This document shows, piece after piece, positions 54,436-63,047 of a stretch of DNA of 64,000 nucleotides. The stretch lies in assembly GCA_945861275.1 (NCBI GenBank), contig CAMATZ010000003.1, positions 62,001-126,000 on the forward strand, written 5' to 3'. The notes beneath the pieces were generated by a model, which worked only from the letters and a program-made list of their open reading frames with translations, had not been told where the DNA came from and searched no databases. Source of the DNA: Bordetella parapertussis. GTDB taxonomy: Bacteria; Pseudomonadota; Gammaproteobacteria; Burkholderiales; SG8-41. Positions within the stretch are counted from its first letter, which is position 1. Each line of letters opens with the position of its first letter. Both the position numbers and the translations under genes were made by a program.

Positions 54436-56013
54436 GTGACGCAGGTACTCGCCCGCAAGTGGCGTCCCAAAACATTTGCTGAACTCGTCGGACAAGAGCA
54501 TGTTGTCCGGGCGCTCGGCAATGCCTTGAAGCAGCAGCGGCTGCATCACGCGTATTTGTTTACCGGCACGCGGGGTGTGGGCAAAACCACGCTGGCGCGC
54601 ATTATTGCCAAGGCGCTCAATTGCGAAACCGGCATCACCGATACGCCGTGTGGCACCTGCCGCGCCTGCAGCGAAATTGATGCCGGCCGCTTTGTCGATC
54701 TGGTTGAACTGGATGCAGCATCCAATACGCAAGTCGACAACATGCGCGAGCTGCTGGAAAACGCGCTGTATGCGCCGTCGAGCGGACGCTTCAAGGTCTA
54801 CATCATCGACGAAGTACACATGCTGTCGCGCTTTGCGTTCAACGCCATGCTGAAAACGCTGGAAGAGCCGCCGGCGCACGTCAAGTTCATACTCGCCACC
54901 ACGGATCCGCAAAAAATTCCGGTGACAGTGCTGTCGCGCTGCCTGCAGTTTAATCTGAAACAAATTCCACGCGAGCAGATCGCCGGCCGGCTGGCGCATG
55001 TGCTCGAGGCCGAGCAGGTGGCCTTCGAACTGCCCGCGCTGGCGCTGATCGCGCGTGCCGCGCAAGGCAGCCTGCGCGACTCGCTGTCGTTGCTGGATCA
55101 GGCGATTGCGCATGGTGGCGGCAAAGTCGATGAAGCCTCGACCCGTGCCATGCTGGGCGCGGTGGATCAGCAGCATCTGTTTGCCCTGCTCGAAGCGCTG
55201 GCGCGCAGCGATGGCGCGGCGATGATGCAAAAGGCCGATGACATGGCGGCGCGCAGCCTGTCGTTTGAAGCCGCGTTGCTGGATTTGGGCAGTTTGCTGC
55301 ACCGCCTGGCGCTGGCGCAGAAAATTCCCGCCACTGTGGCCGATGACGATCCTGATCGCGAAGCGCTACTGGCGCTTTCAGCGCAATTCGGCGCGGACGA
55401 AATTCAACTGCATTATCAGATCGTGCTGCAAGGGCGCCAGGATATCGGCCTGGCGCCGGACGAATATGCCGGATTTACCATGACCTTGTTGCGCATGCTG
55501 GCATTCGCGCCGGCCGGCTCGCCGCTGGCGCGACAGGCAGCTGCGGTTTCCGCGCCACCGCTACAGCCGGCGGCGGGGCGCCCTGCGGCGGTGGCGACTC
55601 ACGTGTCCGCGCCGGCAGCGGCGCCCGCCAGCATCAACGTGACGTGGGACGAACTGGTGCAGCAGTTGGGCGTGACCGGCATGACCAAACAACTCGCGCA
55701 GCACTGCGAGATGACACGACTGGAGGCCACGCAAATCGTTTTGAGCCTGCCCAAGGCGCAGGAGCATCTGCTCGATGGCGCACATCAGGGCCGGCTCAGG
55801 GCGGCTTTGCAGCAGCGCTACGGCGCGGCGTTCAAAGTGACTATCCAGGTCGCGCACGGCGCGATCAATTCACCCGCGGTCATCGCCAGCCGCGAGCAGC
55901 AGGAGCGCCAGGCGCAGGCGGTGCGGGAGATTGAGGGCGATCCGTTCGTCAGGGAATTGGTCGATACCTTCGGCGCACGCGTGAAAGAATCTTCGATCAA
56001 ACCCAATTCGTGA
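54436..56013 (+). CDS. dnaX: DNA polymerase III subunits tau/gamma
   Basis: Clamp-loader ATPase. 525 residues from GTG 54436, which gives the family start TQVLARKWRPKTFAELVGQEHV. AAA+ domain: Walker A GTRGVGKTTLARI, zinc-finger CETGITDTPCGTCRAC, Walker B YIIDEVHML, and sensor TTDPQKIPVTVLSRC. Domain III ends near residue 370; the Ala/Pro linker and C-terminal polymerase/DnaB-binding part (about 430-525) are shorter than in E. coli tau (643). I see no A AAA AAG slippery stretch for a gamma form. Confidence 0.96.
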   Translation: MTQVLARKWRPKTFAELVGQEHVVRALGNALKQQRLHHAYLFTGTRGVGKTTLARIIAKALNCETGITDTPCGTCRACSEIDAGRFVDLVELDAASNTQVDNMRELLENALYAPSSGRFKVYIIDEVHMLSRFAFNAMLKTLEEPPAHVKFILATTDPQKIPVTVLSRCLQFNLKQIPREQIAGRLAHVLEAEQVAFELPALALIARAAQGSLRDSLSLLDQAIAHGGGKVDEASTRAMLGAVDQQHLFALLEALARSDGAAMMQKADDMAARSLSFEAALLDLGSLLHRLALAQKIPATVADDDPDREALLALSAQFGADEIQLHYQIVLQGRQDIGLAPDEYAGFTMTLLRMLAFAPAGSPLARQAAAVSAPPLQPAAGRPAAVATHVSAPAAAPASINVTWDELVQQLGVTGMTKQLAQHCEMTRLEATQIVLSLPKAQEHLLDGAHQGRLRAALQQRYGAAFKVTIQVAHGAINSPAVIASREQQERQAQAVREIEGDPFVRELVDTFGARVKESSIKPNS

Positions 56014-56064
56014 ACAGCGTAAAACTCGCATCATGCCCGATGCGTGATCAATGAGGAAATCATC

Positions 56065-56391
56065 ATGATGAAAAACCAGCTTGCGGGGCTGATGAAACAG
56101 GCGCAGCAGATGCAGGACAACATGCAAAAAATGCAGGCGCAGCTCGCGACCATGGAAGTCGAAGGTCAGGCGGGCGCCGGCATGGTCAAGATCACCATGA
56201 CCTGCCAGTACGGCGCGCGCCGCGTGACCATCGACGACAGCCTGCTGAAGGATGATAAAGATATGCTCGAAGACCTGATCGCCGCCGCGATTAACGATGC
56301 GGTGCGGCGCGTCGAATCGATGCGCCAGGAAAAAATGTCCGGCATGACCGCCGGCATGCCGCTGCCGCCGGGTTTCAAGATGCCGTTTTGA
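56065..56391 (+). CDS. ybaB: YbaB/EbfC family nucleoid-associated protein
   Basis: 108 residues from ATG 56065 with GAGGA ahead; [24 protein letters not shown] is the usual N-terminal helix and [17 protein letters not shown] the central sheet. Homodimer binding DNA with little specificity. Conserved dnaX-ybaB-recR order supports the assignment. Confidence 0.96.
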   Translation: MMKNQLAGLMKQAQQMQDNMQKMQAQLATMEVEGQAGAGMVKITMTCQYGARRVTIDDSLLKDDKDMLEDLIAAAINDAVRRVESMRQEKMSGMTAGMPLPPGFKMPF

Positions 56392-56419
56392 GCGGCATCG
56401 GCAGCTTGCGGCATGAGCC

Positions 56420-56585
56420 ATTGACCACGGAACACACGGAAACAGGATTAACAGGATGGATGTTTTATCCTGTGCATCCTGTAAATCCTGTCGAAATGTT
56501 CTTGGGGTTGGCTATGCTTAAGACACGACTGATGCGGTTGCTGCGTGACCGTCATCCGTAAGCAACAGTATCCTCTGTGGTCAAT
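56420..56585. repeat. Nested palindromic repeat C between ybaB and recR
   Basis: An outer pair TTGACCAC (56421-56428) and GTGGTCAA (56577-56584) flanks an inner palindrome at 56441-56491 in which ACAGGATTAACAGGAT on the left is matched by ATCCTGTGCATCCTGTAAATCCTGT on the right. The left outer part also contains ACGGAACACACGGAA, the sequence of palindrome A. It looks like one element inserted in another. Confidence 0.7.
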
Positions 56586-56605
56586 AGCTTTTTCCAGGAT
56601 GGAAT

Positions 56606-57205
56606 ATGAAACCGCCGTCGTCGCTTGACGAATTGATGAACGCTTTGCGCTGCCTGCCGGGCGTGGGGCCGAAATCGGCGCAGCGCATGGCGTATCACCT
56701 GTTGCAACGTGATCAGGCAGGCGCGGCGCGCTTGTCCGGCGCATTGCGCGCGGCGCTTGAGCGCATACGTCATTGCGAGAAGTGCAATTCGTTTTCCGAG
56801 GAAACGCTGTGCGATTTGTGCGCGTCCACGCGCCGCGACGGCAGCCTGCTGTGCGTGGTGGAATCCCCCGCGGATTTGCTGCGGATCGAACAGACACAGA
56901 GTTATAGCGGGCTGTATTTCGTGCTGGCCGGTGTGTTGTCACCCCTCGATGGCGTAGGCCCCAAGGAGATACACCTTGATCGGCTGTTGAAACGCGCTGC
57001 CGACGGCATAGTCAGCGAGGCGGTGCTGGCGACGAACTTCACCGCCGAGGGCGAGGCCACCGCGCACTATGTCGGCGAGTTGCTGGCTGCGCGGGGCATC
57101 CGCGTTACGCGTATCGCGCGCGGTCTTCCGGTGGGGGGTGAGCTTGATCATGTGGATAGCGGCACCTTGGCGCAAGCCGTGATTGAACGCCGTGCCGTCC
57201 GCTAA
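56606..57205 (+). CDS. recR: Recombination mediator RecR
   Basis: Ring-forming DNA clamp that helps RecO load RecA on gaps. 199 residues: helix-hairpin-helix [18 protein letters not shown]4 zinc finger [16 protein letters not shown], and Toprim domain with [15 protein letters not shown] and [18 protein letters not shown]. Length is typical. Its end overlaps the rluB-like start by 23 bases. Confidence 0.97.
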   Translation: MKPPSSLDELMNALRCLPGVGPKSAQRMAYHLLQRDQAGAARLSGALRAALERIRHCEKCNSFSEETLCDLCASTRRDGSLLCVVESPADLLRIEQTQSYSGLYFVLAGVLSPLDGVGPKEIHLDRLLKRAADGIVSEAVLATNFTAEGEATAHYVGELLAARGIRVTRIARGLPVGGELDHVDSGTLAQAVIERRAVR

Positions 57206-58160
57206 ATCTCCGCAGCGCCCGCAGCGGCCACCGCGCCGTAAAGCGGCGGCGACGCGGGCGCCCGACGCGGCGCCGCCATCCACGGACGCGCGCGGCGAGC
57301 CTAACCTGCGCGGGCCGCGCGGTTCGCGCGGCCGGCGTGACAGCGGAGCCGAGACTGCGGCGCAAAGCAAAAAGCTGCAAAAAATACTGGCGCAGTCGGG
57401 ATTGGGCTCGCGGCGTGCAATGGAGACCTGGATTCAAGCCGGGCGCGTTACGGTCAACGGCAAGGTGGCAGGCATCGGTGCGCGGGTTTTGCCGGCAGAC
57501 CGAATACAGGCCGATGGCCGCGATGTGCGCGTCGAAGACAGCGCGCAAATGCCGCGCGTGCTGCTCTACCACAAGCCCGAAGGCGAAATCGTCACCCGCG
57601 ATGATCCGCAGGGCCGTGAAACGGTATTCACACGCCTGCCGCGTTTGCGCGGTTCACGCTGGCTGTCGATAGGGCGGCTCGATGTCAGCACCAGCGGCTT
57701 GTTGATCTTTACCACCTCGGGTGAGTTGGCCAACAGCATGATGCATCCGCGCTTTGCAGTAGAGCGCGAGTACGCGGTGCGCGTGTTTGGCAAATTGTCG
57801 GATGAGCAAGGCAGGCTGCTGCTGGACGGCGTTACGCTGGAAGACGGTCTGGCGCGCTGCGACACCCTGATTGATGAAGGCGGCGAAGGATCAAATCACT
57901 GGTATCGATTAAGCGTAAGCGAAGGGCGCAATCGCATGGTGCGGCGCATGTTCGAGGCGGTGGGCTTCACCGTCAGCCGACTGATGCGCGTGCGCTTCGG
58001 TGCGCTTCAATTGCCGCCCCGTCTGAAGCGCGGGCAGATCGAGGAGTTGCCGCCGGCGGATGTCAAGCAGCTGGTGGCGTGGCTGGAGAAGCCGGTCAGT
58101 TCAAAATCTCACCGCAAAGACGCAAAGACGCAAAGGACACGCAAAGGAACCCTCTCATAA
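57183..58160 (+). CDS. rluB: RluB/RluE-type rRNA pseudouridine synthase
   Basis: 325 residues: a disordered Pro/Arg-rich N-terminus (about 1-60), S4 RNA-binding domain (about 63-110; [18 protein letters not shown]), and the RsuA-type catalytic domain with Asp in [14 protein letters not shown]- and E-type cannot be separated fully, but size and position fit RluB, which modifies 23S rRNA position 2605. The last 16 residues ([16 protein letters not shown]) are not family sequence: they come from palindrome D, which also supplies the stop codon. Confidence 0.92.
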   Translation: MNAVPSAKSPQRPQRPPRRKAAATRAPDAAPPSTDARGEPNLRGPRGSRGRRDSGAETAAQSKKLQKILAQSGLGSRRAMETWIQAGRVTVNGKVAGIGARVLPADRIQADGRDVRVEDSAQMPRVLLYHKPEGEIVTRDDPQGRETVFTRLPRLRGSRWLSIGRLDVSTSGLLIFTTSGELANSMMHPRFAVEREYAVRVFGKLSDEQGRLLLDGVTLEDGLARCDTLIDEGGEGSNHWYRLSVSEGRNRMVRRMFEAVGFTVSRLMRVRFGALQLPPRLKRGQIEELPPADVKQLVAWLEKPVSSKSHRKDAKTQRTRKGTLS

Positions 58161-58227
58161 ATCCGCAAAGCGAGGGCTCGAATGGGGTTCTTTGCGTTAC
58201 CTTTGCGTCTTTGCGCCTCTGCGGTGT
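58110..58227. repeat. Long palindromic repeat D (GCAAAGAC-type), overlapping two gene ends
   Basis: Left arm 58110-58150 and right arm 58188-58227 are inverted copies of about 40 bases built from CGCAAAGA direct repeats (with few mismatches). It lies between the convergent genes rluB and prmB. Both genes run into it: the left arm encodes the end of RluB, the right arm the end of PrmB. Confidence 0.9.
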
Positions 58228-59129
58228 AGGGTTCCGGGGCTTTGTTCCAATTCCTCGCGCGTCAAAATAAACACGCAATCGTCACCGCCTGAGGTTTGCG
58301 CCCACAGGAACGGCAAGCGCGGCCAGGTGCGCTCCACCAGCGCGCGCGCGTGTCCGCATTCCACCACCAGCACGCCACCGGGATTCAGATGGCTCGCGGC
58401 CTCGGCAATTATCACGCGCAGCGCATCCAGGCCATCACGGCCGGCGGCCAGCGCCAGTGCGGGTTCGTTTTTGTATTCGCGCGGCAGCGTGCGCATGACG
58501 GCGCTGCGCACGTATGGCGGGTTGCTCAGGATGAGATCGTAGCGGCATTTTTTCAGTGCGGAAAAGTAGTTTGACAGTAATAGCGTAACTCGACCCTGCA
58601 CGCGGTGTTTGCGTACATTGATGGCAGCAACTTGCAGTGCGCCGGGCGCCACATCGGTTGCATCCACGTGCGCTGCGCGATAACGTTTGGCGAGCACTAT
58701 CGCAAGGCAACCCGACCCGGTGCACAGGTCGAGCGCGGCATGCATGTTGGCGGCCTTAGGCAGATAGGGAAAATCATTGTCGAACAGCAATTCCGCGATA
58801 TACGAGCGCGGCACGATAACCCGTTCATCGACAAAAAAACGATGCTTGCCCAGCCACGCTTCCTGCGTGAGATAGGCAGCGGGCTTGCGTTCGCGGATGC
58901 GCCGCTCGAACAGCGCGAGCACCCGCGCGGCGTCTGCAGCCGCCACTTTGCGTGCAACCGGCAACTGATCAAGCGGCAGTTTCAACGTATGCAGCGTGAG
59001 GTATATCGCTTCATCACGCGCGTTGGTGACGCCATGTCCGAACGCAATGCGCGCCCGCTTGAACAACCTTATGCCACGATTGACCAGGCCGCCGATGGTG
59101 GCGGGAACAGCGGGGCGCACGCTTGTCAC
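58197..59129 (-). CDS. prmB: 50S ribosomal protein L3 glutamine methyltransferase
   Basis: N5-glutamine methyltransferase for ribosomal protein L3. 310 residues: N-terminal helical domain, then SAM fold with LDLCTGSGCLAIVLAKRY, and the LSNPPYVRSAVM NPPY active site; the PAAYLTQEAWLGKHRFFVDERVIVPRSYIAELL region matches PrmB rather than PrmC. The last ten residues (LHRRGAKTQR) are encoded by palindrome D, which also gives the TAA stop. Preceded by pilU on the same strand. Confidence 0.95.
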   Translation of the reverse strand: MTSVRPAVPATIGGLVNRGIRLFKRARIAFGHGVTNARDEAIYLTLHTLKLPLDQLPVARKVAAADAARVLALFERRIRERKPAAYLTQEAWLGKHRFFVDERVIVPRSYIAELLFDNDFPYLPKAANMHAALDLCTGSGCLAIVLAKRYRAAHVDATDVAPGALQVAAINVRKHRVQGRVTLLLSNYFSALKKCRYDLILSNPPYVRSAVMRTLPREYKNEPALALAAGRDGLDALRVIIAEAASHLNPGGVLVVECGHARALVERTWPRLPFLWAQTSGGDDCVFILTREELEQSPGTLHRRGAKTQR

Positions 59130-59153
59130 GCGCCAGTCAGGTAACTGCGAAGC

Positions 59154-60335
59154 CTAATTCAACGCATCCAGATTGAGCTTGATGCTGGAAATGTCTTCGG
59201 GCGGCTTGGACATGCCGTGCGCAGCGCCGCCAGCCGCCGACTTGGCATGATCCTCCGCGCCGGACATCGCATTGTCGACCAGCCAGCGCAGATTGGTGGG
59301 CGAATCGGAATTGGCGAGTGCTTCATCCAGCGTAATGGTTCCCGCCTTGTAGTGCTTGAACAGCGCCTGTTCAAAAGTTTGCGATCCGGGCGCCATGCTC
59401 TGCTCCATCGCTTCCTTGATCGCGCTGAGGTCGCCCTTGGCGATCAGTTCCTGAATGAACTTGGTGTTGAGCATCACTTCCACTGCCGGCACGCGGCGAT
59501 CGTCGGCGGTGCGCACCAAACGCTGCGAAATCACACAGCGCACGCCGATGGCAAGGTCGGCGAGTACCGCATCGCGCATGTCACGCGGAAAGAAGTTGAC
59601 GATACGGTTTAGCGCGTTGTAGCTGTTGTTGGCATGCAGCGTGGTCATGCACAGGTGACCGGTTTGCGCGAACAGCAGAGCGCTTTGCAGAGTGTCTTTG
59701 TCGCGCACCTCGCCGATCATCAGCAGGTCGGGCGCTTCGCGCATGGCGCTGATCAGCGCGGCTTCATAGGAGCGGGTGTCAACCCGCACTTCACGCTGAT
59801 TGACGATGGATTTCTTGTGCTTGAACGCGAATTCCACCGGGTCTTCAATGGTAAGTATATGCCCGGAGCGCGTGCTATTGCGATAGTCGATCATCGATGC
59901 CATGGTGGTGGATTTACCGGAACCGGTTGATCCCACGATCAGGATCAGCCCCAGCTTTTCCATGATCACGTCTTTCAGCACCGCCGGCAGTCCGAGCGTA
60001 TCGAATTCGGGTATGGCGGGTTTGATGTAACGGATCACCATGCCGACGGTGTTGCGTTGCTGAAAAATATTAATGCGAAAATTGCCAACCGCGCCGTCGG
60101 GACCGGCCTCGCCGCGCCGCGCGAAATTCATTTCGTGGATTTCGTCGAACTCCTTGGTCTGCTGCGGATTCATCAATTCGTAGCAGATGGCATGTACCTG
60201 ATCAGGTGTCAATCGCTGATCGTTGATGGGCATCACCACACCGTTGATCTTGATTTGTATCGGCGCGCCACAGGTAAAAAACAGGTCTGATGCCTGCTTG
60301 TCGGCCATCAGTTTGAACAACGGCGTAACAAACAT
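59154..60335 (-). CDS. pilU: Type IV pilus retraction ATPase PilU
   Basis: Hexameric ATPase assisting PilT in pilus retraction. 393 residues: N-terminal PAS-like domain (ADKQASDLFFTCGAPIQIK), Walker A GSTGSGKSTT, Asp box ILTIEDPVEF, Walker B and AIRAAPDLLMIGEVRD-like segment, and the HANNSYNALNRIVNFFP box. The length and the C-terminal tail of about 40 residues favour PilU over PilT. Located between prmB and dapD. Confidence 0.94.
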   Translation of the reverse strand: MFVTPLFKLMADKQASDLFFTCGAPIQIKINGVVMPINDQRLTPDQVHAICYELMNPQQTKEFDEIHEMNFARRGEAGPDGAVGNFRINIFQQRNTVGMVIRYIKPAIPEFDTLGLPAVLKDVIMEKLGLILIVGSTGSGKSTTMASMIDYRNSTRSGHILTIEDPVEFAFKHKKSIVNQREVRVDTRSYEAALISAMREAPDLLMIGEVRDKDTLQSALLFAQTGHLCMTTLHANNSYNALNRIVNFFPRDMRDAVLADLAIGVRCVISQRLVRTADDRRVPAVEVMLNTKFIQELIAKGDLSAIKEAMEQSMAPGSQTFEQALFKHYKAGTITLDEALANSDSPTNLRWLVDNAMSGAEDHAKSAAGGAAHGMSKPPEDISSIKLNLDALN

Positions 60336-60373
60336 GATTTTTCCTCCCGAAGTATGACGTGTGCAATAGTACG

Positions 60374-61195
60374 CTAATCCGCGCGCAGCAAGTCATTTAT
60401 GCTGGTCTTGGCGCGGGTTTGGGCATCAACCTGTTTCACGATTACGGCACAGTATAGATTGCATTCGCCGCGGGGCGAGGGCAGCGACCCCGGCACCACC
60501 ACCGAACCCGCCGGCACGCGCCCGTACAGCACCTGGCCGCTTTCGCGGTGATAGATTTTCGTGCTCTGGCCGATGAATACGCCCATCGAAATCACCGCGC
60601 CGGTTTCGACTACCACGCCCTCAACGATTTCGGAGCGTGCGCCGACAAAGCAGTTGTCCTCGATGATGGTTGGATTGGCTTGCAGCGGCTCGAGCACGCC
60701 GCCGATGCCCACGCCGCCCGACAGGTGCACGTTTTTGCCGATTTGCGCGCAGGAACCGACGGTCGCCCAGGTATCCACCATGGTGCCTTCATCCACGTAG
60801 GCCCCGATGTTGACGAACGAGGGCATCAAAATCACGTTTTTTGCGATGAATGAACCGCGGCGGGCGGCAGCGGGCGGCACCACGCGGTAGCCCGCCTGCT
60901 GAAACGCCGCTGCTGACATACCGCTGAATTTTGACGGCACTTTGTCATAGTACTGAGAATAGCCGTCTTGCAAAACCGCGTTATCCTGCAGGCGGAACGA
61001 CAGCAACACCGCCTTTTTTGCCCACTGGTGGGTGAGCCACTGGCCATCGATTTTTTCCGCCACGCGCAAACTGCCGTGATCGAGCTGATCGATGGTTTCG
61101 TTGACGGCATCGCGCAATTCCTTGCTCGCGCTGGCGGGCGAGATATGCGCCCGGTCATCCCACGCTGCATCGATAATAGTTTGTAGTGTTGACAT
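60374..61195 (-). CDS. dapD: Tetrahydrodipicolinate N-succinyltransferase
   Basis: Step of lysine/diaminopimelate synthesis that succinylates tetrahydrodipicolinate. 273 residues, normal length: N-terminal helical part ([20 protein letters not shown]) and a left-handed beta-helix of hexapeptide repeats (about 110-240; [24 protein letters not shown]). Lies 19 bases after dapC. Confidence 0.97.
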   Translation of the reverse strand: MSTLQTIIDAAWDDRAHISPASASKELRDAVNETIDQLDHGSLRVAEKIDGQWLTHQWAKKAVLLSFRLQDNAVLQDGYSQYYDKVPSKFSGMSAAAFQQAGYRVVPPAAARRGSFIAKNVILMPSFVNIGAYVDEGTMVDTWATVGSCAQIGKNVHLSGGVGIGGVLEPLQANPTIIEDNCFVGARSEIVEGVVVETGAVISMGVFIGQSTKIYHRESGQVLYGRVPAGSVVVPGSLPSPRGECNLYCAVIVKQVDAQTRAKTSINDLLRAD

Positions 61196-61214
61196 TATAA
61201 GCCTTTGTTTTAAA

Positions 61215-62426
61215 TCATAATTCTTTTATAAAATCGCGTATGCGCTGTGCGCTTTCGGTGCATTCCTGGAGCGTGGAAACGAGCGCCACACGCACCCGGT
61301 TGGCGCCCGGATTAATGCCTTGCGCTGCGCGCGCGAGGTAGCTCCCCGGCAACACGGTCACATTCTTGTCTATATACAGCCGCCTTGCAAATGCGGTGTC
61401 GCTGATGGGGGTGGGCAGCCACAGATAAAACGCGGCGTCCGGCATACTGACGTCGCAAACGGGTTGCAACAGGGACAGCGCAGTTTCGAATTTTTCGCGA
61501 TACAAGCGGCGGTTTTCCACCACATGCGCTTCGTCACTCCACGCGGCGGTGCTCGCGACCTGCACCGGCCCGCTCATGGCGCAACCGTGATAGGTGCGGT
61601 AGAGCAAATATTGCTTCATGATTGCAGCGTCGCCCGCGACAAAACCCGAGCGCATACCCGGCACATTGGAACGCTTGGACAAGCTTGAAAACACCACCAG
61701 CCGTTCGAAATCGTTACGCCCCAATTGCCGCGCGGCATCCAGTGCGCCCAGCGGCGGCTTACCTTCCTCGAAATAAATTTCCGAATAACATTCGTCCGAG
61801 GCGATGATAAAACCGTACTTATCCGACAGTTCAAACAGTGTTTTCCATTCGGCCAGCGACATCACCGCGCCGGTGGGATTGCCCGGCGAGCAGGTGTAGA
61901 TGAGTTGCGTGCGCCGCCACACGGCATCCGGCAACTCGCCCAGGTTCACCGCGTAGCGGTTCTCGGGAAGGCTGTTCAGAAAAAAGGGTGTTGCGCGCGC
62001 CAGCAGCGCCGCGCCTTCATAGATTTGATAAAACGGGTTGGGACACACCACCACCGGATCGGGCTTGCGTACGTCGATCACGGCTTGCGCGAACGCAAAC
62101 AGGGCTTCGCGGCTGCCGTTTACCGGGATCACCTGGGTGTGCGGATCAACGCTGACTTGATAGCGCTGCCGCAGCCACTTCGCGATGGCGCTGCGTAACT
62201 CCGGCTGACCAGCGGTGGCCGGATAACTTGCCATGCCGGCAAGGTTGTCGATCAGCGACTGCTTGATGAAATCCGGCGTGGGATGTCGTGGCTCGCCGAT
62301 GTAGAGCGCAATGGGCGTGAGATCGGGATTCGGCGTAGCGCCTTCCAGCAGCGCACTGAGCTTTTGAAACGAATAGCTCTGCAGTCTGTCCAGATCGGGA
62401 TTCAACGCTGGCCTTCGGCTATCCAC
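61215..62426 (-). CDS. dapC: Succinyldiaminopimelate aminotransferase
   Basis: PLP enzyme forming N-succinyl-L,L-diaminopimelate from the DapD product. 403 residues: N-terminal [30 protein letters not shown], the Schiff-base lysine in [17 protein letters not shown] and the C-terminal VRVALVS. The DapC type rather than ArgD is used in betaproteobacteria. Start ATG 62426; the -10 TATAAT at 62499-62504 on the minus strand may serve it. Confidence 0.95.
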   Translation of the reverse strand: MDSRRPALNPDLDRLQSYSFQKLSALLEGATPNPDLTPIALYIGEPRHPTPDFIKQSLIDNLAGMASYPATAGQPELRSAIAKWLRQRYQVSVDPHTQVIPVNGSREALFAFAQAVIDVRKPDPVVVCPNPFYQIYEGAALLARATPFFLNSLPENRYAVNLGELPDAVWRRTQLIYTCSPGNPTGAVMSLAEWKTLFELSDKYGFIIASDECYSEIYFEEGKPPLGALDAARQLGRNDFERLVVFSSLSKRSNVPGMRSGFVAGDAAIMKQYLLYRTYHGCAMSGPVQVASTAAWSDEAHVVENRRLYREKFETALSLLQPVCDVSMPDAAFYLWLPTPISDTAFARRLYIDKNVTVLPGSYLARAAQGINPGANRVRVALVSTLQECTESAQRIRDFIKEL

Positions 62427-62498
62427 CCGGCGCGCGCCGCACTCGCGGCTGCGGGTAAGGGGTGCGGGGGAATGAGCGCCAGTGAGCGCAACGTGAGG

Positions 62499-62504
62499 AT
62501 TATA
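62499..62504 (-). promoter_or_regulatory. -10 hexamer upstream of dapC
   Basis: TATAAT on the minus strand, 73 bases before dapC; no good -35 at the usual distance. It may start the dapC-dapD-pilU run. Confidence 0.35.
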
Positions 62505-62544
62505 AAGCGAAAAGTTTTTTCGCCCGTGTTGTCAGCGCGCATGG

Positions 62545-62961
62545 TCAACGGGTATTGGGTGGTGTCGGGGCTGTCGCGTACCCGGGCAGCCTGGTGTTGT
62601 TCCAGCCGCGCCGTGCGTACTCGGCGACGACGGTGGTGAAAATGCCGCCGCGCACGTAAAAATGCGCCGCGAGGCGCATGAAGCGCGGCTGCAGCGCCAA
62701 AGTCAAATCATCGAGTATTTGATGGGTTACGGCTTCGTGATAGGTGCCCTGGTTGCGAAACGCCCCCATGTAAAGTTTCAAACTTTTTAATTCGACGCAG
62801 CGTTTATCGGGCACATAATCCAGCACCAAAGTGGCGAAATCCGGCTGCCCGGTTTTTGGACAAAGACAAGTAAATTCAGGAATTTCCATGTGAATCCGGT
62901 AGTCGCGGCGCGGCGCCGGATTGACAAAAGTTTCGAGCTGTTTTGAGGGCTTGGCGGGCAT
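62545..62961 (-). CDS. queF: NADPH-dependent preQ0 reductase QueF (short form)
   Basis: Reduces 7-cyano-7-deazaguanine to preQ1 for queuosine in tRNA. 138 residues, B. subtilis-type short QueF. Active-site cysteine in [13 protein letters not shown], substrate-binding [21 protein letters not shown]-terminal dozen residues ([12 protein letters not shown]) are unlike the family. Divergent from smc. Confidence 0.95.
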   Translation of the reverse strand: MPAKPSKQLETFVNPAPRRDYRIHMEIPEFTCLCPKTGQPDFATLVLDYVPDKRCVELKSLKLYMGAFRNQGTYHEAVTHQILDDLTLALQPRFMRLAAHFYVRGGIFTTVVAEYARRGWNNTRLPGYATAPTPPNTR

Positions 62962-63047
62962 TATTCGCGAGGGAGGTTCACTGAGAATCGGTTAGAATAG
63001 CGCGCTGGAATTTGACTCCGGATTATAACCTTTGCCGAAGCTGGAAA

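Noticed and set aside
54436-56013. Programmed frameshift site in dnaX
   Set aside because: No A-rich heptamer with a following hairpin was seen in the expected region after the third domain.
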